Below are positions 23,097-30,858 of a DNA stretch of 54,743 nt, piece after piece; position 1 is the stretch's first letter; every line of letters starts with the position of its first letter. Under the pieces are notes generated by a model. That model searched no databases. It had not been told where the DNA came from and saw only the letters and a list, made by a program, of their open reading frames with translations. The position numbers and the translations under genes were made by a program. Source of the stretch: an uncultured Oscillospiraceae bacterium (lineage in GTDB: Bacteria; Bacillota; Clostridia; Oscillospirales; Oscillospiraceae); assembly GCA_934589675.1 (NCBI GenBank), contig CAKTOF010000015.1:1-54743 (forward strand), in the 5' to 3' direction.

Positions 23097-24188
23097 TCAA
23101 TTCACGTTTTCCGAGTCAAAGACCTCGCTGGGCAGCGCGTCGGACAGCTCGACGAGCACGGGGTCGAAGCCGCTCAGGGCGACCGTCGGCGTGCGCAGCG
23201 ACGCGCCCGCGGCCGAGCCGAGCGAGAAGGAGAGCACGGCTGTCGTCCCGGCGCCGGACTGGGAGTGGAGCATGACCGTCCCGCCGTGTTCGGCGGCGAT
23301 GCGCCGGGCGATGGGCAGCCCGAGGCCGATGCCGCAGCGCGGGTCGGTGCCCTGCGCCGCGCGGAAGCGCGTGAACGCGCCGGAGAGCGCCGAGGCCGTC
23401 ATGCCGTCGCCGCTGTCGGCGATGCGGATGAGCGCGCTCGTGCGGCCGTCCTCCAGACGCATGGTGATGCGCCCGCCGGACGGCGTGTGCCGCAGCGCGT
23501 TGGAGAGCAGATTGAGCACCGCGCGCTCCAGCCGCGCCGGGTCGATGTGCGCCAGCAGCTGCCCGGACGGCGCCTCGGCCGAAAACGCGATGCCGGCGGC
23601 CTCGCACAGCGGCGCGATGCGGCCGGACAGGTCGCGGAACCAGCCGTGCAGCTCCGTCGGCTGCGCGCGCAGCGGCGCGTCCTCGTCCAGCAGCCGGCCG
23701 GCCTCCGTCAGGTTGCCGACTGTGCGCAGAAGCTGGTAAAAGCAGCGGTTGAGCACGCTGACCTGCTTCTGGACGGCCGGGTCTTCATACTGCTCAAGCT
23801 GCGGGAACAGGTTCGACGCCGTGGCGAACAGGTTGGCTACGGGCAGCCGGAGCGACTGCGCCAGATCCGAAAACGCGGCCAGCCGCGCCGCGGCGCCGGC
23901 CTCGGCGATGGACTCGAGCAGGAACAGATCCGTCTGCTCCATGCGCAGCACCGTCGCGCGCGCGTCGCCGGCGGCGGTGCGCACGGTCACAGAGAGCGTG
24001 CCTGCGCCGTCGAAGGCCAGATAGCGCTCGCCTCCGGCCGGGAGAAGCGCATAGACGGACAGACCGTCCGTGATGCCTGCCTCGCGGGCGGCCGGGTTGG
24101 AAAAGACGGTCGTCAGCGACCGAACGGCGAATGCGGGCTGGCTCAGACAGCCGAGCACGGCCAGAAGCTCCGGTGACAACGAATCCAT
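23097..24188 (-). CDS. Soluble sensor histidine-kinase-like protein lacking the phospho-histidine
   Basis: 363 residues, no membrane segment. A PAS-like N-terminal region (1-90) is followed by a DHp-like helical pair (about 97-170) and a HATPase domain with N box NLLSNALRHTP, G1 DSGDGM and G2 GIGLGLPIA. Where kinases have HELRTPL, this protein reads QSLRLPV, so Gln (about residue 111) replaces the His. The ATP site looks intact. No response regulator is next to it. GGGAGG precedes ATG 24188. It may bind ATP and signal by contact, or be a phosphatase or pseudokinase; this is inference. Confidence 0.75.
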   Translation of the reverse strand: MDSLSPELLAVLGCLSQPAFAVRSLTTVFSNPAAREAGITDGLSVYALLPAGGERYLAFDGAGTLSVTVRTAAGDARATVLRMEQTDLFLLESIAEAGAAARLAAFSDLAQSLRLPVANLFATASNLFPQLEQYEDPAVQKQVSVLNRCFYQLLRTVGNLTEAGRLLDEDAPLRAQPTELHGWFRDLSGRIAPLCEAAGIAFSAEAPSGQLLAHIDPARLERAVLNLLSNALRHTPSGGRITMRLEDGRTSALIRIADSGDGMTASALSGAFTRFRAAQGTDPRCGIGLGLPIARRIAAEHGGTVMLHSQSGAGTTAVLSFSLGSAAGASLRTPTVALSGFDPVLVELSDALPSEVFDSENVN

Positions 24189-24212
24189 GACAGCGCCTCC
24201 CTATGACACAGT

Positions 24213-24229
24213 ATGCGCAGGCTGCGCAT
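24213..24229. promoter_or_regulatory. Palindrome ATGCGCA-N3-TGCGCAT upstream of the histidine-kinase-like gene
   Basis: A perfect 7-bp inverted repeat around GGC, 25 bases before ATG 24188. It could be a protein binding site or a small hairpin in the leader. No other copy was seen in the window. Confidence 0.35.
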
Positions 24230-24327
24230 TGTGAGGATAACCAAATTCTTCCGTCTCAATGATAGGCGTATGACTCGGATTATGCAAGGTTTTTATAGAT
24301 TCTAAAGAAACAGGGCGAAACCGCCCC

Positions 24328-24356
24328 TTCCCATTTCCGGTCTGACGCGATATAAT
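24328..24356 (+). promoter_or_regulatory. Promoter of gap
   Basis: TTCCCA (24328-24333), 17-base spacer, perfect TATAAT (24351-24356), with a 60-base leader before ATG 24425. Confidence 0.6.
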
Positions 24357-24424
24357 AAAACCGTATGACCGCTCGCGGGGCGTTTGCCGCGCGGAGCAAG
24401 ATAAGCTGCAAAGGAGCTGCTGAA

Positions 24425-25438
24425 ATGAGTGTAAAGATCGGCATCAACGGGTTCGGGCGCATCGGCCGCCTGGCCGTGCGCGAGGCTGCGCTGCGCGACG
24501 ACGTGGAGATCGTCGCCATCAACAATACGGTCGCGCCGGACTATATGGCCTACAAGCTCAAGTACGACACCTGCCACGGCCGGTTCCCCGGCGAGGTCCG
24601 CTATGACGACGAGGGCATCATCGTCAACGGCAGGAAGATCCTCGCCTTCTGCGAAAAAGACCCGGCCGACATCCCGTGGGACAAGGCGGGCGCAGAGTAT
24701 ATCATCGAGTCCACCGGCAAATTCACAACGGCCGAGAAGTGCGAGGGCCACTTCAAGAGCGCCTGCGTCAAAAAAGTCGTCATCTCCGCGCCGGCCAAGG
24801 ACGACACGCCGATGTTCGTCATGGGCGTCAACCAGGAAAAGTACGACCCGTCCATGCGCGTCGTCTCGAACGCCTCGTGTACGACGAACTGCCTGGCGCC
24901 GCTGGCGAAGGTCATCCACGACGCGTTTGGCATCGAGTCCGGCCTGATGACGACCGTTCATTCCACGACGGCCTCGCAGAAGACCGTCGACGGCACGTCG
25001 AAAAAGGACTGGCGCGGCGGCCGCGCCGCGGCGGGCAACATCATCCCGTCGTCCACGGGCGCGGCGAAGGCCGTCGGCAAGGTCATCCCCGAACTCAACG
25101 GCAAGCTGACCGGCATGAGCTTCCGCGTCCCGACGCTCGACGTCTCCGTCGTCGACCTGACCGTCCAGCTGGAAAAGCCCGCGTCGTATGAGGAGATCTG
25201 CGCCGCCGTCCGCGCCGCGGCCGACGGCCCGATGAAGGGCATCCTCGCCTACACGAACGAGGACGTCGTCTCGAGCGACTTCCTCGGCGAGACGTGCACG
25301 AGCATCTTCGACGAGAAGGCCGGCATCGCCCTGACCGACCGCTTCGTGAAGCTCGTCGCGTGGTACGACAACGAGTCCGGCTACACGAGCAAGACGCTTG
25401 ACCTCGTCAGCTACATCGCCGGCCGCGACAGAGCGTAA
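24425..25438 (+). CDS. gap: Glyceraldehyde-3-phosphate dehydrogenase, type I
   Basis: The glycolytic, NAD-linked phosphorylating enzyme. It is 337 residues from ATG 24425 (AAAGGAG upstream). The Rossmann motif KIGINGFGRIGR is at the start, the catalytic Cys lies in SNASCTTNC (about residue 155), HSTTASQKTVDG supplies the active His region, and WYDNESGYTSK closes the family signature. It is a single gene between its own promoter and terminator. The frame upstream of 24425 is untranslated leader. Confidence 0.97.
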   Translation: MSVKIGINGFGRIGRLAVREAALRDDVEIVAINNTVAPDYMAYKLKYDTCHGRFPGEVRYDDEGIIVNGRKILAFCEKDPADIPWDKAGAEYIIESTGKFTTAEKCEGHFKSACVKKVVISAPAKDDTPMFVMGVNQEKYDPSMRVVSNASCTTNCLAPLAKVIHDAFGIESGLMTTVHSTTASQKTVDGTSKKDWRGGRAAAGNIIPSSTGAAKAVGKVIPELNGKLTGMSFRVPTLDVSVVDLTVQLEKPASYEEICAAVRAAADGPMKGILAYTNEDVVSSDFLGETCTSIFDEKAGIALTDRFVKLVAWYDNESGYTSKTLDLVSYIAGRDRA

Positions 25439-25450
25439 GACAGCGGCTTT

Positions 25451-25487
25451 CCCCCGGTATGCCACAGGCATACCGGGGGTTCTTTTT
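25451..25487 (+). terminator. Terminator of gap
   Basis: A 13-bp stem built on CCCCCGGTATGCC with loop ACA, followed by TTCTTTTT. Confidence 0.9.
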
Positions 25488-25500
25488 ATGCGCGCGGGGA

Positions 25501-25540
25501 TAAAAAACGCCCGGCTCCTCGCGGAGCCGGGCGAAAAATT
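25501..25540 (-). terminator. Terminator of the CoA-transferase/atoDA unit
   Basis: Stem CGCCCGGCTCC with a 4-base loop (25508-25518 and 25523-25533) and a T-run on the minus strand (complement of the A6 at 25502-25507). Confidence 0.85.
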
Positions 25541-25556
25541 TGGCTGGGAAAGCGGC

Positions 25557-26222
25557 TTACACCTCTTCCATGATGCCGACCTTCTCGGGGATGATGAGCT
25601 TCGCGCCGGTCTTGGCGACGACCTCCTCGACGGTCGTGTTCTTGGAGATCTCCTGCAGGACCGGGCCTTCCGGCGTGATGTGGATCACGGCGAGCTCGGA
25701 GACGACGTAGTCGATGCAGTGATAGCCGGTGAGCGGCATGGCGGTCTTCTGCACGATCTTCGGGTTGCCGGCCTTGTCGCAGTGGGTCGTCATGACGATG
25801 GTCGTCTTGGAGCCCGTGACGAGGTCCATGGCGCCGCCCATACCGGCAGCGGTCTTGCCCGGGATCATCCAGTTGGCGAGGTTGCCCTCGGCGTCGACCT
25901 CGTAAGCGCCGAGGACGGTCGCGTCGACGTGGCCGCCGCGGATGAAGCCGAAGGAGCGGAAGGAGTCGAAGCAGGCACCGCCGACGCGGAGCTTGGAGAC
26001 CTTGCCGCCGGCGTCAACGACGTTCGGGTCGGCGTACTCGCCCTCCTTCGGGGCGCCGGTCAGGCCGACGACGCCGTTCTCGGAGTCGACCCAGACGTCG
26101 ACGCCCTCGGGCAGGTAGTTCAGGCACATGGTGGGCATGCCGATGCCCAGGTTCACAACGTCACCGTCGTGGAAGAGACGGGCGGTTCTGTACGCGATCA
26201 GGTTCTTTCCAGTGAGTTCCAT
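25557..26222 (-). CDS. atoA: CoA-transferase subunit B (AtoA type)
   Basis: The beta subunit of a family I CoA-transferase that moves CoA between acyl-CoA and acetoacetate or another short acid. It is 221 residues. NLGIGMPTM opens the fold, and the catalytic Glu is in DSENG (Glu48). GGAMDLVTGSK and IDYVVSELAVIHI follow. It begins 14 bases after atoD. The AtoDA pair could link butyryl-CoA to acetoacetate, as in lysine-to-butyrate fermenters, but the acyl specificity cannot be read here. Confidence 0.9.
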   Translation of the reverse strand: MELTGKNLIAYRTARLFHDGDVVNLGIGMPTMCLNYLPEGVDVWVDSENGVVGLTGAPKEGEYADPNVVDAGGKVSKLRVGGACFDSFRSFGFIRGGHVDATVLGAYEVDAEGNLANWMIPGKTAAGMGGAMDLVTGSKTTIVMTTHCDKAGNPKIVQKTAMPLTGYHCIDYVVSELAVIHITPEGPVLQEISKNTTVEEVVAKTGAKLIIPEKVGIMEEV

Positions 26223-26236
26223 CTGTGAGTACCTCC

Positions 26237-26974
26237 TTACGCTTCGGTGAGGGCCTTGCCCTGCACGACGGCATCGACGACAAAGCCCGGGGTCATGATC
26301 TCGTCCGGATCGAGCTCGCCGACCTCAACGATCTGCTCGGCCTCGACGATGACATGGTCAGCGGCGGTGGCGAACGCCTCGTTGAAGTTGCGGGAGGTGC
26401 GGCGGTAGACGACGTTGCCCATCTTGTCGGCCTTCCACGCGTGGACAAAGCACACGTCGCCGTGGAGCGGCAGCTCGAGGATGAAGCGCTTCTTGGAAGC
26501 ATCGGGGACGATCTCGCCCTCGAGGAACTTGAACTTGCCGGTCTCCTCGTCCCACTCGACGACCTGCTTGCCGTCCATCATGGGCGTGTACAGGCCGGTC
26601 GGGGTCAGGATGCCGCCGATGCCGGCGCCGCCGGCACGGACCTTCTCGCACAGGGAGCCCTGCGGGACGAAGGTGAGGTTGATCTCGCCGGCGACGACCT
26701 TCTCGACCGTGACGGCGTTGTTGCCGATGTGGGAAGCGGTGATCTTCTTGATGACGTCGGCGTCAACGAGCTTGCCGATGCCGCGGTGCGGGACGGAGGT
26801 GTTGTTCGAGATGACGCTGATGTCCTTGATCCCGGCGGCGATGAGGCCCTCGATCAGGGTCTCGGAAACACCGACGTTGACGAAGCCGGGGAGCAGGACG
26901 GTCATGCCGTCGAAGCAGTACTTTTTGATGGCTTCTTCAACGGTAGTGACTTTATTCTGTGCCAATGGAATCAT
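26237..26974 (-). CDS. atoD: CoA-transferase subunit A (AtoD type)
   Basis: The alpha subunit of the two-subunit CoA-transferase. It is 245 residues, slightly longer than E. coli AtoD. Visible are GMTVLLPGFVNVGVSETLIE, the SHIGNNA strand, FVPQGSLCEKVRAGGAGIGG, YRRTSRNFNE and MTPGFVVDAVV. A linker of about 20 residues around DEETGKFKFLEG extends the middle. AAGGAATG precedes the ATG. It lies 55 bases downstream of a family-member CoA-transferase on the same strand. Confidence 0.9.
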   Translation of the reverse strand: MIPLAQNKVTTVEEAIKKYCFDGMTVLLPGFVNVGVSETLIEGLIAAGIKDISVISNNTSVPHRGIGKLVDADVIKKITASHIGNNAVTVEKVVAGEINLTFVPQGSLCEKVRAGGAGIGGILTPTGLYTPMMDGKQVVEWDEETGKFKFLEGEIVPDASKKRFILELPLHGDVCFVHAWKADKMGNVVYRRTSRNFNEAFATAADHVIVEAEQIVEVGELDPDEIMTPGFVVDAVVQGKALTEA

Positions 26975-27029
26975 TCCTTTCTGAAAGTGTGAGTTATTGA
27001 AAAATAGCTGGGACTATATTGCCAACCGA

Positions 27030-28346
27030 TCAGAAGTAGAACAGCTCGCGGGCCTGACGGGTCAGCTCCTCGCGGTCGTCCGGGTGGGCGATGGAGATGA
27101 GCTTCTGCGCGCGCTCGCGGACGGTCGTGCCCTTCAGGTCGACGACGCCGTACTCGGTGACGACGAACTGGACGTAGTTGCGCTGATGCGTGACGATGGC
27201 GCCCGGGGTGAGCTGCGCCTTGATCTTCGGCATGCCCTTCTTCGTGCGGGACGTGAAGGCCATGATGCCCTTGCCGTGCTCGGCGTAGTACGTGCCGAGC
27301 GTGAAGCAGAAGCCGCCGCCGGAGCCGGAGAACTGCGTGGCGCCGATGGACTCGGCGCAGATCTGGCCGGTCAGGTCGATCTCAACGAGGGTGTTGATGG
27401 AGACCATGTGGTCCTGACGGGCGATGTTGAACGGGTTGACGACCTCGCAGCCCGGCTTCATGACGCACTTCGGGTTGTCGTGCAGGTACTTGTACAGCTC
27501 GTGCGTGCCGTCCGCGAAGACGCCGACGTGCTCTTCCTTGTCGAAGACCTTGCGCGTGCCGGTGATGACGCCGGCGTCGATGAGGGTCGCCATGGAGGAG
27601 GTGAACTGCTCGGTGTGCAGGCCGAGGTCGTGCTTGTCCATGAGGTACTTGCCGACGGTATCCGGGATGCCGCCGATGCCCATCTGGATGGTGTCGCCGT
27701 CTTCGATGAGGTCGGCGACCATGTGGCCGATCTTGTCCTCGTCCTCGCTCGTGACGATGGGCTTGGTCGTGTACTCGGGCGTGTTGACCTCAACGAGGAG
27801 CGTGACGTCCTTGATGTTGATCTTGACGGAGCCGCGCATGTAGGTGAGGTTCGGGTTGACCTCGAGGATGATCTTCTTGTGCTTCTCGATGGCGTCCTTG
27901 ACGGCGTAGTACTCGACGGTCTGGTTCATGCCGATGTACATGTTGCCCTCTTCGTCCATCGGGGAGACACAGGCCATGAAGATCGTGCTCGGCTTGTGGG
28001 CCTCGGTCTTGAAGTAGTAGTTCGGCAGGTCGACCGGGATGAAGCTGGCGTTGAGCAGCTTGTGGGCCTTGCGGTAGGACGGGCCGTAGAAGTAGTTCAT
28101 CGAGTTGATGTGGCCGTTCATGCCCTCGGTGATGAGGAACGGATACTCGCCGATGCGGGACTTGTAGACCCAGACGTTGTCGACGCGGTCAGCGATCTCG
28201 TGGAGATGATCGAAAATGACCGTCGTCTCGTTGTAGTTGTTCGAGCACATGATGACATCGCCGGAGTGGATCAGGTTGAGTGCATCCTGAACGGTGCCCT
28301 TGCGCTCTTCGTACATTTTCTTGTAGTCTGCGTAGGTGTAAGCCAA
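27030..28346 (-). CDS. Acetyl-CoA hydrolase/transferase family protein, paralogue 1 (divergent)
   Basis: A single-chain CoA-transferase of the 4-hydroxybutyrate/butyryl CoA-transferase type, 438 residues. The presumed catalytic Glu is Glu246 in LGLHTEQF; in the family it forms a glutamyl-CoA thioester. MGIGGIPDTV is the glycine loop. It departs from its five paralogues in two conserved places: SNNYNET where they have an EP pair, and SGSGGGFCFTLG where they have GG-x-x-DF(A)(Y/F)GA and SKGGR. The start is TTG 28346 with TGAGGT upstream, matching the MAYT start of paralogue 4. It is the first gene of a unit with atoD and atoA, so it may serve the same pathway. Confidence 0.85.
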   Translation of the reverse strand: MAYTYADYKKMYEERKGTVQDALNLIHSGDVIMCSNNYNETTVIFDHLHEIADRVDNVWVYKSRIGEYPFLITEGMNGHINSMNYFYGPSYRKAHKLLNASFIPVDLPNYYFKTEAHKPSTIFMACVSPMDEEGNMYIGMNQTVEYYAVKDAIEKHKKIILEVNPNLTYMRGSVKINIKDVTLLVEVNTPEYTTKPIVTSEDEDKIGHMVADLIEDGDTIQMGIGGIPDTVGKYLMDKHDLGLHTEQFTSSMATLIDAGVITGTRKVFDKEEHVGVFADGTHELYKYLHDNPKCVMKPGCEVVNPFNIARQDHMVSINTLVEIDLTGQICAESIGATQFSGSGGGFCFTLGTYYAEHGKGIMAFTSRTKKGMPKIKAQLTPGAIVTHQRNYVQFVVTEYGVVDLKGTTVRERAQKLISIAHPDDREELTRQARELFYF

Positions 28347-28398
28347 TGGAAAAACCTCATTTCTGCTTAGTTTTTCGTAAGAAGTCATTACATCTATC

Positions 28399-28427
28399 AT
28401 TATAAAGAGTCGCCGGAGGGATTGCAA
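28399..28427 (-). promoter_or_regulatory. Promoter of the paralogue 1/atoDA unit
   Basis: Minus strand TTGCAA (28427-28422), 17-base spacer, TATAAT (28404-28399), about 53 bases before TTG 28346. The remaining spacer to 28621 holds GC-rich hairpins (for example around 28510-28540 and 28573-28600) and no gene. Confidence 0.75.
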
Positions 28428-28621
28428 CGGAAATTCGATTGGAAATGTATACGAAGAACCGTGCGCTCGGCGAACGGCTTTTTGTATAAAATGCGGCGCA
28501 AACGAACTAAGCCTCCGCGGCCATGGCCGCAGAGGCGGAAATTGAGGAAAAACGGGGTGATTTTGGGGAAAGACCCTCGCGCGCGATGGCTGCGCGAGGC
28601 CCAATGGGAAGGGAACGCCGG

Positions 28622-29914
28622 TTAAATATAGAACAGCTTGCGCGCCTCGGCCGTGAGCTCCTCGCGCACGTCCGGGTGGGCGATGGCGATGAGGTTCTTC
28701 ACGCGGTCGGCAACCGTGCGGCCGCGCATCTCGGCCACGCCGTACTCCGTGACGACAAGGTCGACATAGGTGCGCGGGATGGTGACGGCGGCGCCCGGCG
28801 TCAGGATCGGCTTGATCTTGCTGGCGCCCTTGCTCGTTGTCGAGTGCATGATGAGGATGGAGCGGCCGCCCTTGGAGTGCGCCGCGCCGTAGGCAAAGTC
28901 GAACGCGCCGCCCGGGCCGGAGTACTGGCGCGTGCCGATCGTCTCCGAGCAGACCTGACCTGTGAGGTCGATCTCCATGATGGCGTTGATGGAGACCATG
29001 TTGTCGTTTGCGCGGATGACGAAGGGGTCGGTGACATAGCTGGCAGGGCGGATGCGGCAGTTCGGGTCTTCGTGCAGGAAGTCGAACAGCGCGAGCGTGC
29101 CGCCGGCGAAGCAGAACGTGTGCTCGCCGCGGTTGATGTTCTTGCGCGCGCCGGTGATGACGCCGCGCTTTACCATCTCGCCCATGAGGTTTGTGAACAT
29201 CTCGGAGTGGATGCCGAGGTCGTGCTTGTCCATGAGGTTGCGCGCGCAGGCGTTCGGCAGCGAGCCGATGCCGAGCTGGATGCAGTCGCCGTCGTGGACG
29301 AGCTCGGCCACATACTGGCCGATGGTGTTGTCCAGCTCGCTCGACGGCGCGTCGGGGATGGTGTAGATCTCGTACTCGGCCTCGTAGAACGCCGTGACAT
29401 CCTTGACGTTGATGTCTACGCCGCCGCGGACGGTCTTGAGGTTGCGGTTGACCTCTAAAATGATGCGCTCGCACGAGAGCGGGTCGATGTCGGCCTCCCA
29501 CATCTCCGAGAGGTTGACCTGAAAGTTGCCATTTTCGTCCATGGGCGTGACGGCGGCGATGTAGACGTTGCGCGGGTAGGCGCCGTTGTACCAGATGGGC
29601 TGGTCGTGCAGGTCGTTCGGGACGAACGTGCAGTTGCCCTTCTCAAACGCATTCTGCCAGCCGGGGCTGAAGAACGCGGACTGCGTGAGGAAGTGGCCCT
29701 TCATGCCGTCGTTCTGCAAAAAGCCGAAGTCAGCCGAGCGGCCCTTGAGCACGGTGACGTTCTCGACGCGGCCGGCGATGGTGTGCAGCTGCTCGCAGAA
29801 GAGCTTCGGCTCGTTGCAGTCCTTGCCGAAGCAGATGTTGTCGCCGGAGCGGATGAGGCCGAGGCAGGCCGCAAGCGTCGATTTTTTCTCGTTGTAAAGC
29901 GCCTGATAGTCCAT
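28622..29914 (-). CDS. Acetyl-CoA hydrolase/transferase family protein, paralogue 2
   Basis: 430 residues. The Glu is at 238 (LGIHSEMF), the same number I recall for the catalytic Glu of Clostridium aminobutyricum 4-hydroxybutyrate CoA-transferase. Glycine loop QLGIGSLPNAC; C-terminal SGPGGAFDFAYG with SKGGR. The start ATG 29914 has AGAAAGGGCG upstream. It has its own promoter, whose early transcribed region carries a strong palindrome, and is divergent from a TetR regulator. This suggests the gene is switched by an acid or acyl-CoA sensed by that regulator. Confidence 0.88.
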   Translation of the reverse strand: MDYQALYNEKKSTLAACLGLIRSGDNICFGKDCNEPKLFCEQLHTIAGRVENVTVLKGRSADFGFLQNDGMKGHFLTQSAFFSPGWQNAFEKGNCTFVPNDLHDQPIWYNGAYPRNVYIAAVTPMDENGNFQVNLSEMWEADIDPLSCERIILEVNRNLKTVRGGVDINVKDVTAFYEAEYEIYTIPDAPSSELDNTIGQYVAELVHDGDCIQLGIGSLPNACARNLMDKHDLGIHSEMFTNLMGEMVKRGVITGARKNINRGEHTFCFAGGTLALFDFLHEDPNCRIRPASYVTDPFVIRANDNMVSINAIMEIDLTGQVCSETIGTRQYSGPGGAFDFAYGAAHSKGGRSILIMHSTTSKGASKIKPILTPGAAVTIPRTYVDLVVTEYGVAEMRGRTVADRVKNLIAIAHPDVREELTAEARKLFYI

Positions 29915-29980
29915 GGAGAAATCGCCCTTTCTCTTGATTTTCCGCGGAAGGTGCGGTAAGATACCATAAAATCGAATCCA

Positions 29981-30002
29981 TTCACTAAATGCATTCAGTG
30001 AA
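29981..30002. promoter_or_regulatory. Palindromic operator candidate for the divergent TetR regulator
   Basis: The arms TTCACTAAATG and CATTCAGTGAA are complementary except for one position pair. This 22-bp palindrome is the usual size of a TetR-family site. It lies 14 bases past the -10 box of the paralogue 2 promoter, where bound protein would block transcription. Confidence 0.6.
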
Positions 30003-30015
30003 CGCGTTTGGTGAC

Positions 30016-30044
30016 ATGATAGCACCCGCTTATCCCCTTGTCAA
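30016..30044 (-). promoter_or_regulatory. Promoter of CoA-transferase paralogue 2
   Basis: Minus strand TTGACA (30044-30039), 17-base spacer, TATCAT (30021-30016). Confidence 0.8.
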
Positions 30045-30095
30045 GCGGCCGGGATCGGATACGAGGGGAATTTGTTCCCGAAAAAGGAGTCACCC

Positions 30096-30707
30096 ATGGA
30101 AGAGACAAAAAAGCGCACGCGCAGCGAGCAGGCTGCATACACGAAGAAAAACCTGACGGAGGCGGCCATCCGGCTGTTTGCCGAGCGCGGGTATCACAAT
30201 GTGTCCATCGCGGACATCTGCTCGTCCGTCGGCGTGACGGTCGGCGTGTTCTACCACTATTTCAGGACGAAGAGCGACGTCTACCGCGCCGTGTCCGTCG
30301 ACACGGACGAGCTGTTCCGGACGATCCCGCTTGAAAAAACGGACTGCATCGGCCGCGTGCTCGAGATCTTGCACCACTATGGATGCGTGACCGAGCAGCT
30401 CGGCCGCGACACGATGAGCGTCATTGTCACGCCGCAAAACAAGCTCATCTATCCGAACAACTACGCCGCCAAGCTCCTGCGCCAGACGCTTGAGGAAGGC
30501 CGCGCGTCGGGCGAGATCAGAGCCGACGTCCCGCCCGACGACCAGATGGCCGTGTTTTTCTCGATCATCTGGGGGCAGGTCTGCCTGTGGTGCGGCGGAA
30601 AGACGGAGTCGCTCAGCGAGTCGATGGACAGAGCGGCGGCCGCAGCGGCAGAGATGCTGCGGCCTCAAACGGGACCCGCTTCGCCGGGCTCCCGTGGAGG
30701 CGTTTGA
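30096..30707 (+). CDS. TetR/AcrR-family regulator next to the CoA-transferase genes
   Basis: 203 residues. The N-terminal TetR_N domain (about 15-62) reads LTEAAIRLFAERGYHNVSIADIC with the recognition part VTVGVFYHYF. The C-terminal ligand domain is not assignable to a subfamily. AAAAAGGAG precedes ATG 30096. It is divergent from paralogue 2 and upstream of paralogue 3. The family usually represses neighbours until a small ligand binds; an acyl-CoA or organic acid would fit the setting, but that is inference. Confidence 0.85.
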   Translation: MEETKKRTRSEQAAYTKKNLTEAAIRLFAERGYHNVSIADICSSVGVTVGVFYHYFRTKSDVYRAVSVDTDELFRTIPLEKTDCIGRVLEILHHYGCVTEQLGRDTMSVIVTPQNKLIYPNNYAAKLLRQTLEEGRASGEIRADVPPDDQMAVFFSIIWGQVCLWCGGKTESLSESMDRAAAAAAEMLRPQTGPASPGSRGGV

Positions 30708-30720
30708 TATCAATCAAGAT

Positions 30721-30748
30721 GCGCCGTCCCGTTCGGGACGGCGCTTTT
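30721..30748 (+). terminator. Terminator of the TetR gene
   Basis: Stem GCGCCGTCCC with GTTC loop and GGGACGGCGC, then T4. Confidence 0.8.
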
Positions 30749-30766
30749 CGTATGCGAAAATAAAAT

Positions 30767-30794
30767 TTGACTTCGCCGCGCAGCCTGCTATACT
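30767..30794 (+). promoter_or_regulatory. Promoter of CoA-transferase paralogue 3
   Basis: TTGACT (30767-30772), 16-base spacer, TATACT (30789-30794), 65 bases before ATG 30859. Confidence 0.7.
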
Positions 30795-30858
30795 CAATAT
30801 CAAATAAAACTCCGCCCTGCGGAACATCCGCAGGCGAAGAAACCGGGAGGAACCAACC

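Noticed and set aside
24302..25471. Long open frame opposite gap
   Set aside because: Shadow of the GC-rich codon pattern of gap.
28347..29501. Apparent extension of CoA-transferase paralogue 1 to over 800 residues
   Set aside because: The extension is the frame-shifted antisense-like reading of paralogue 2 DNA; the promoter at 28399-28427 and ribosome site set the start at 28346.
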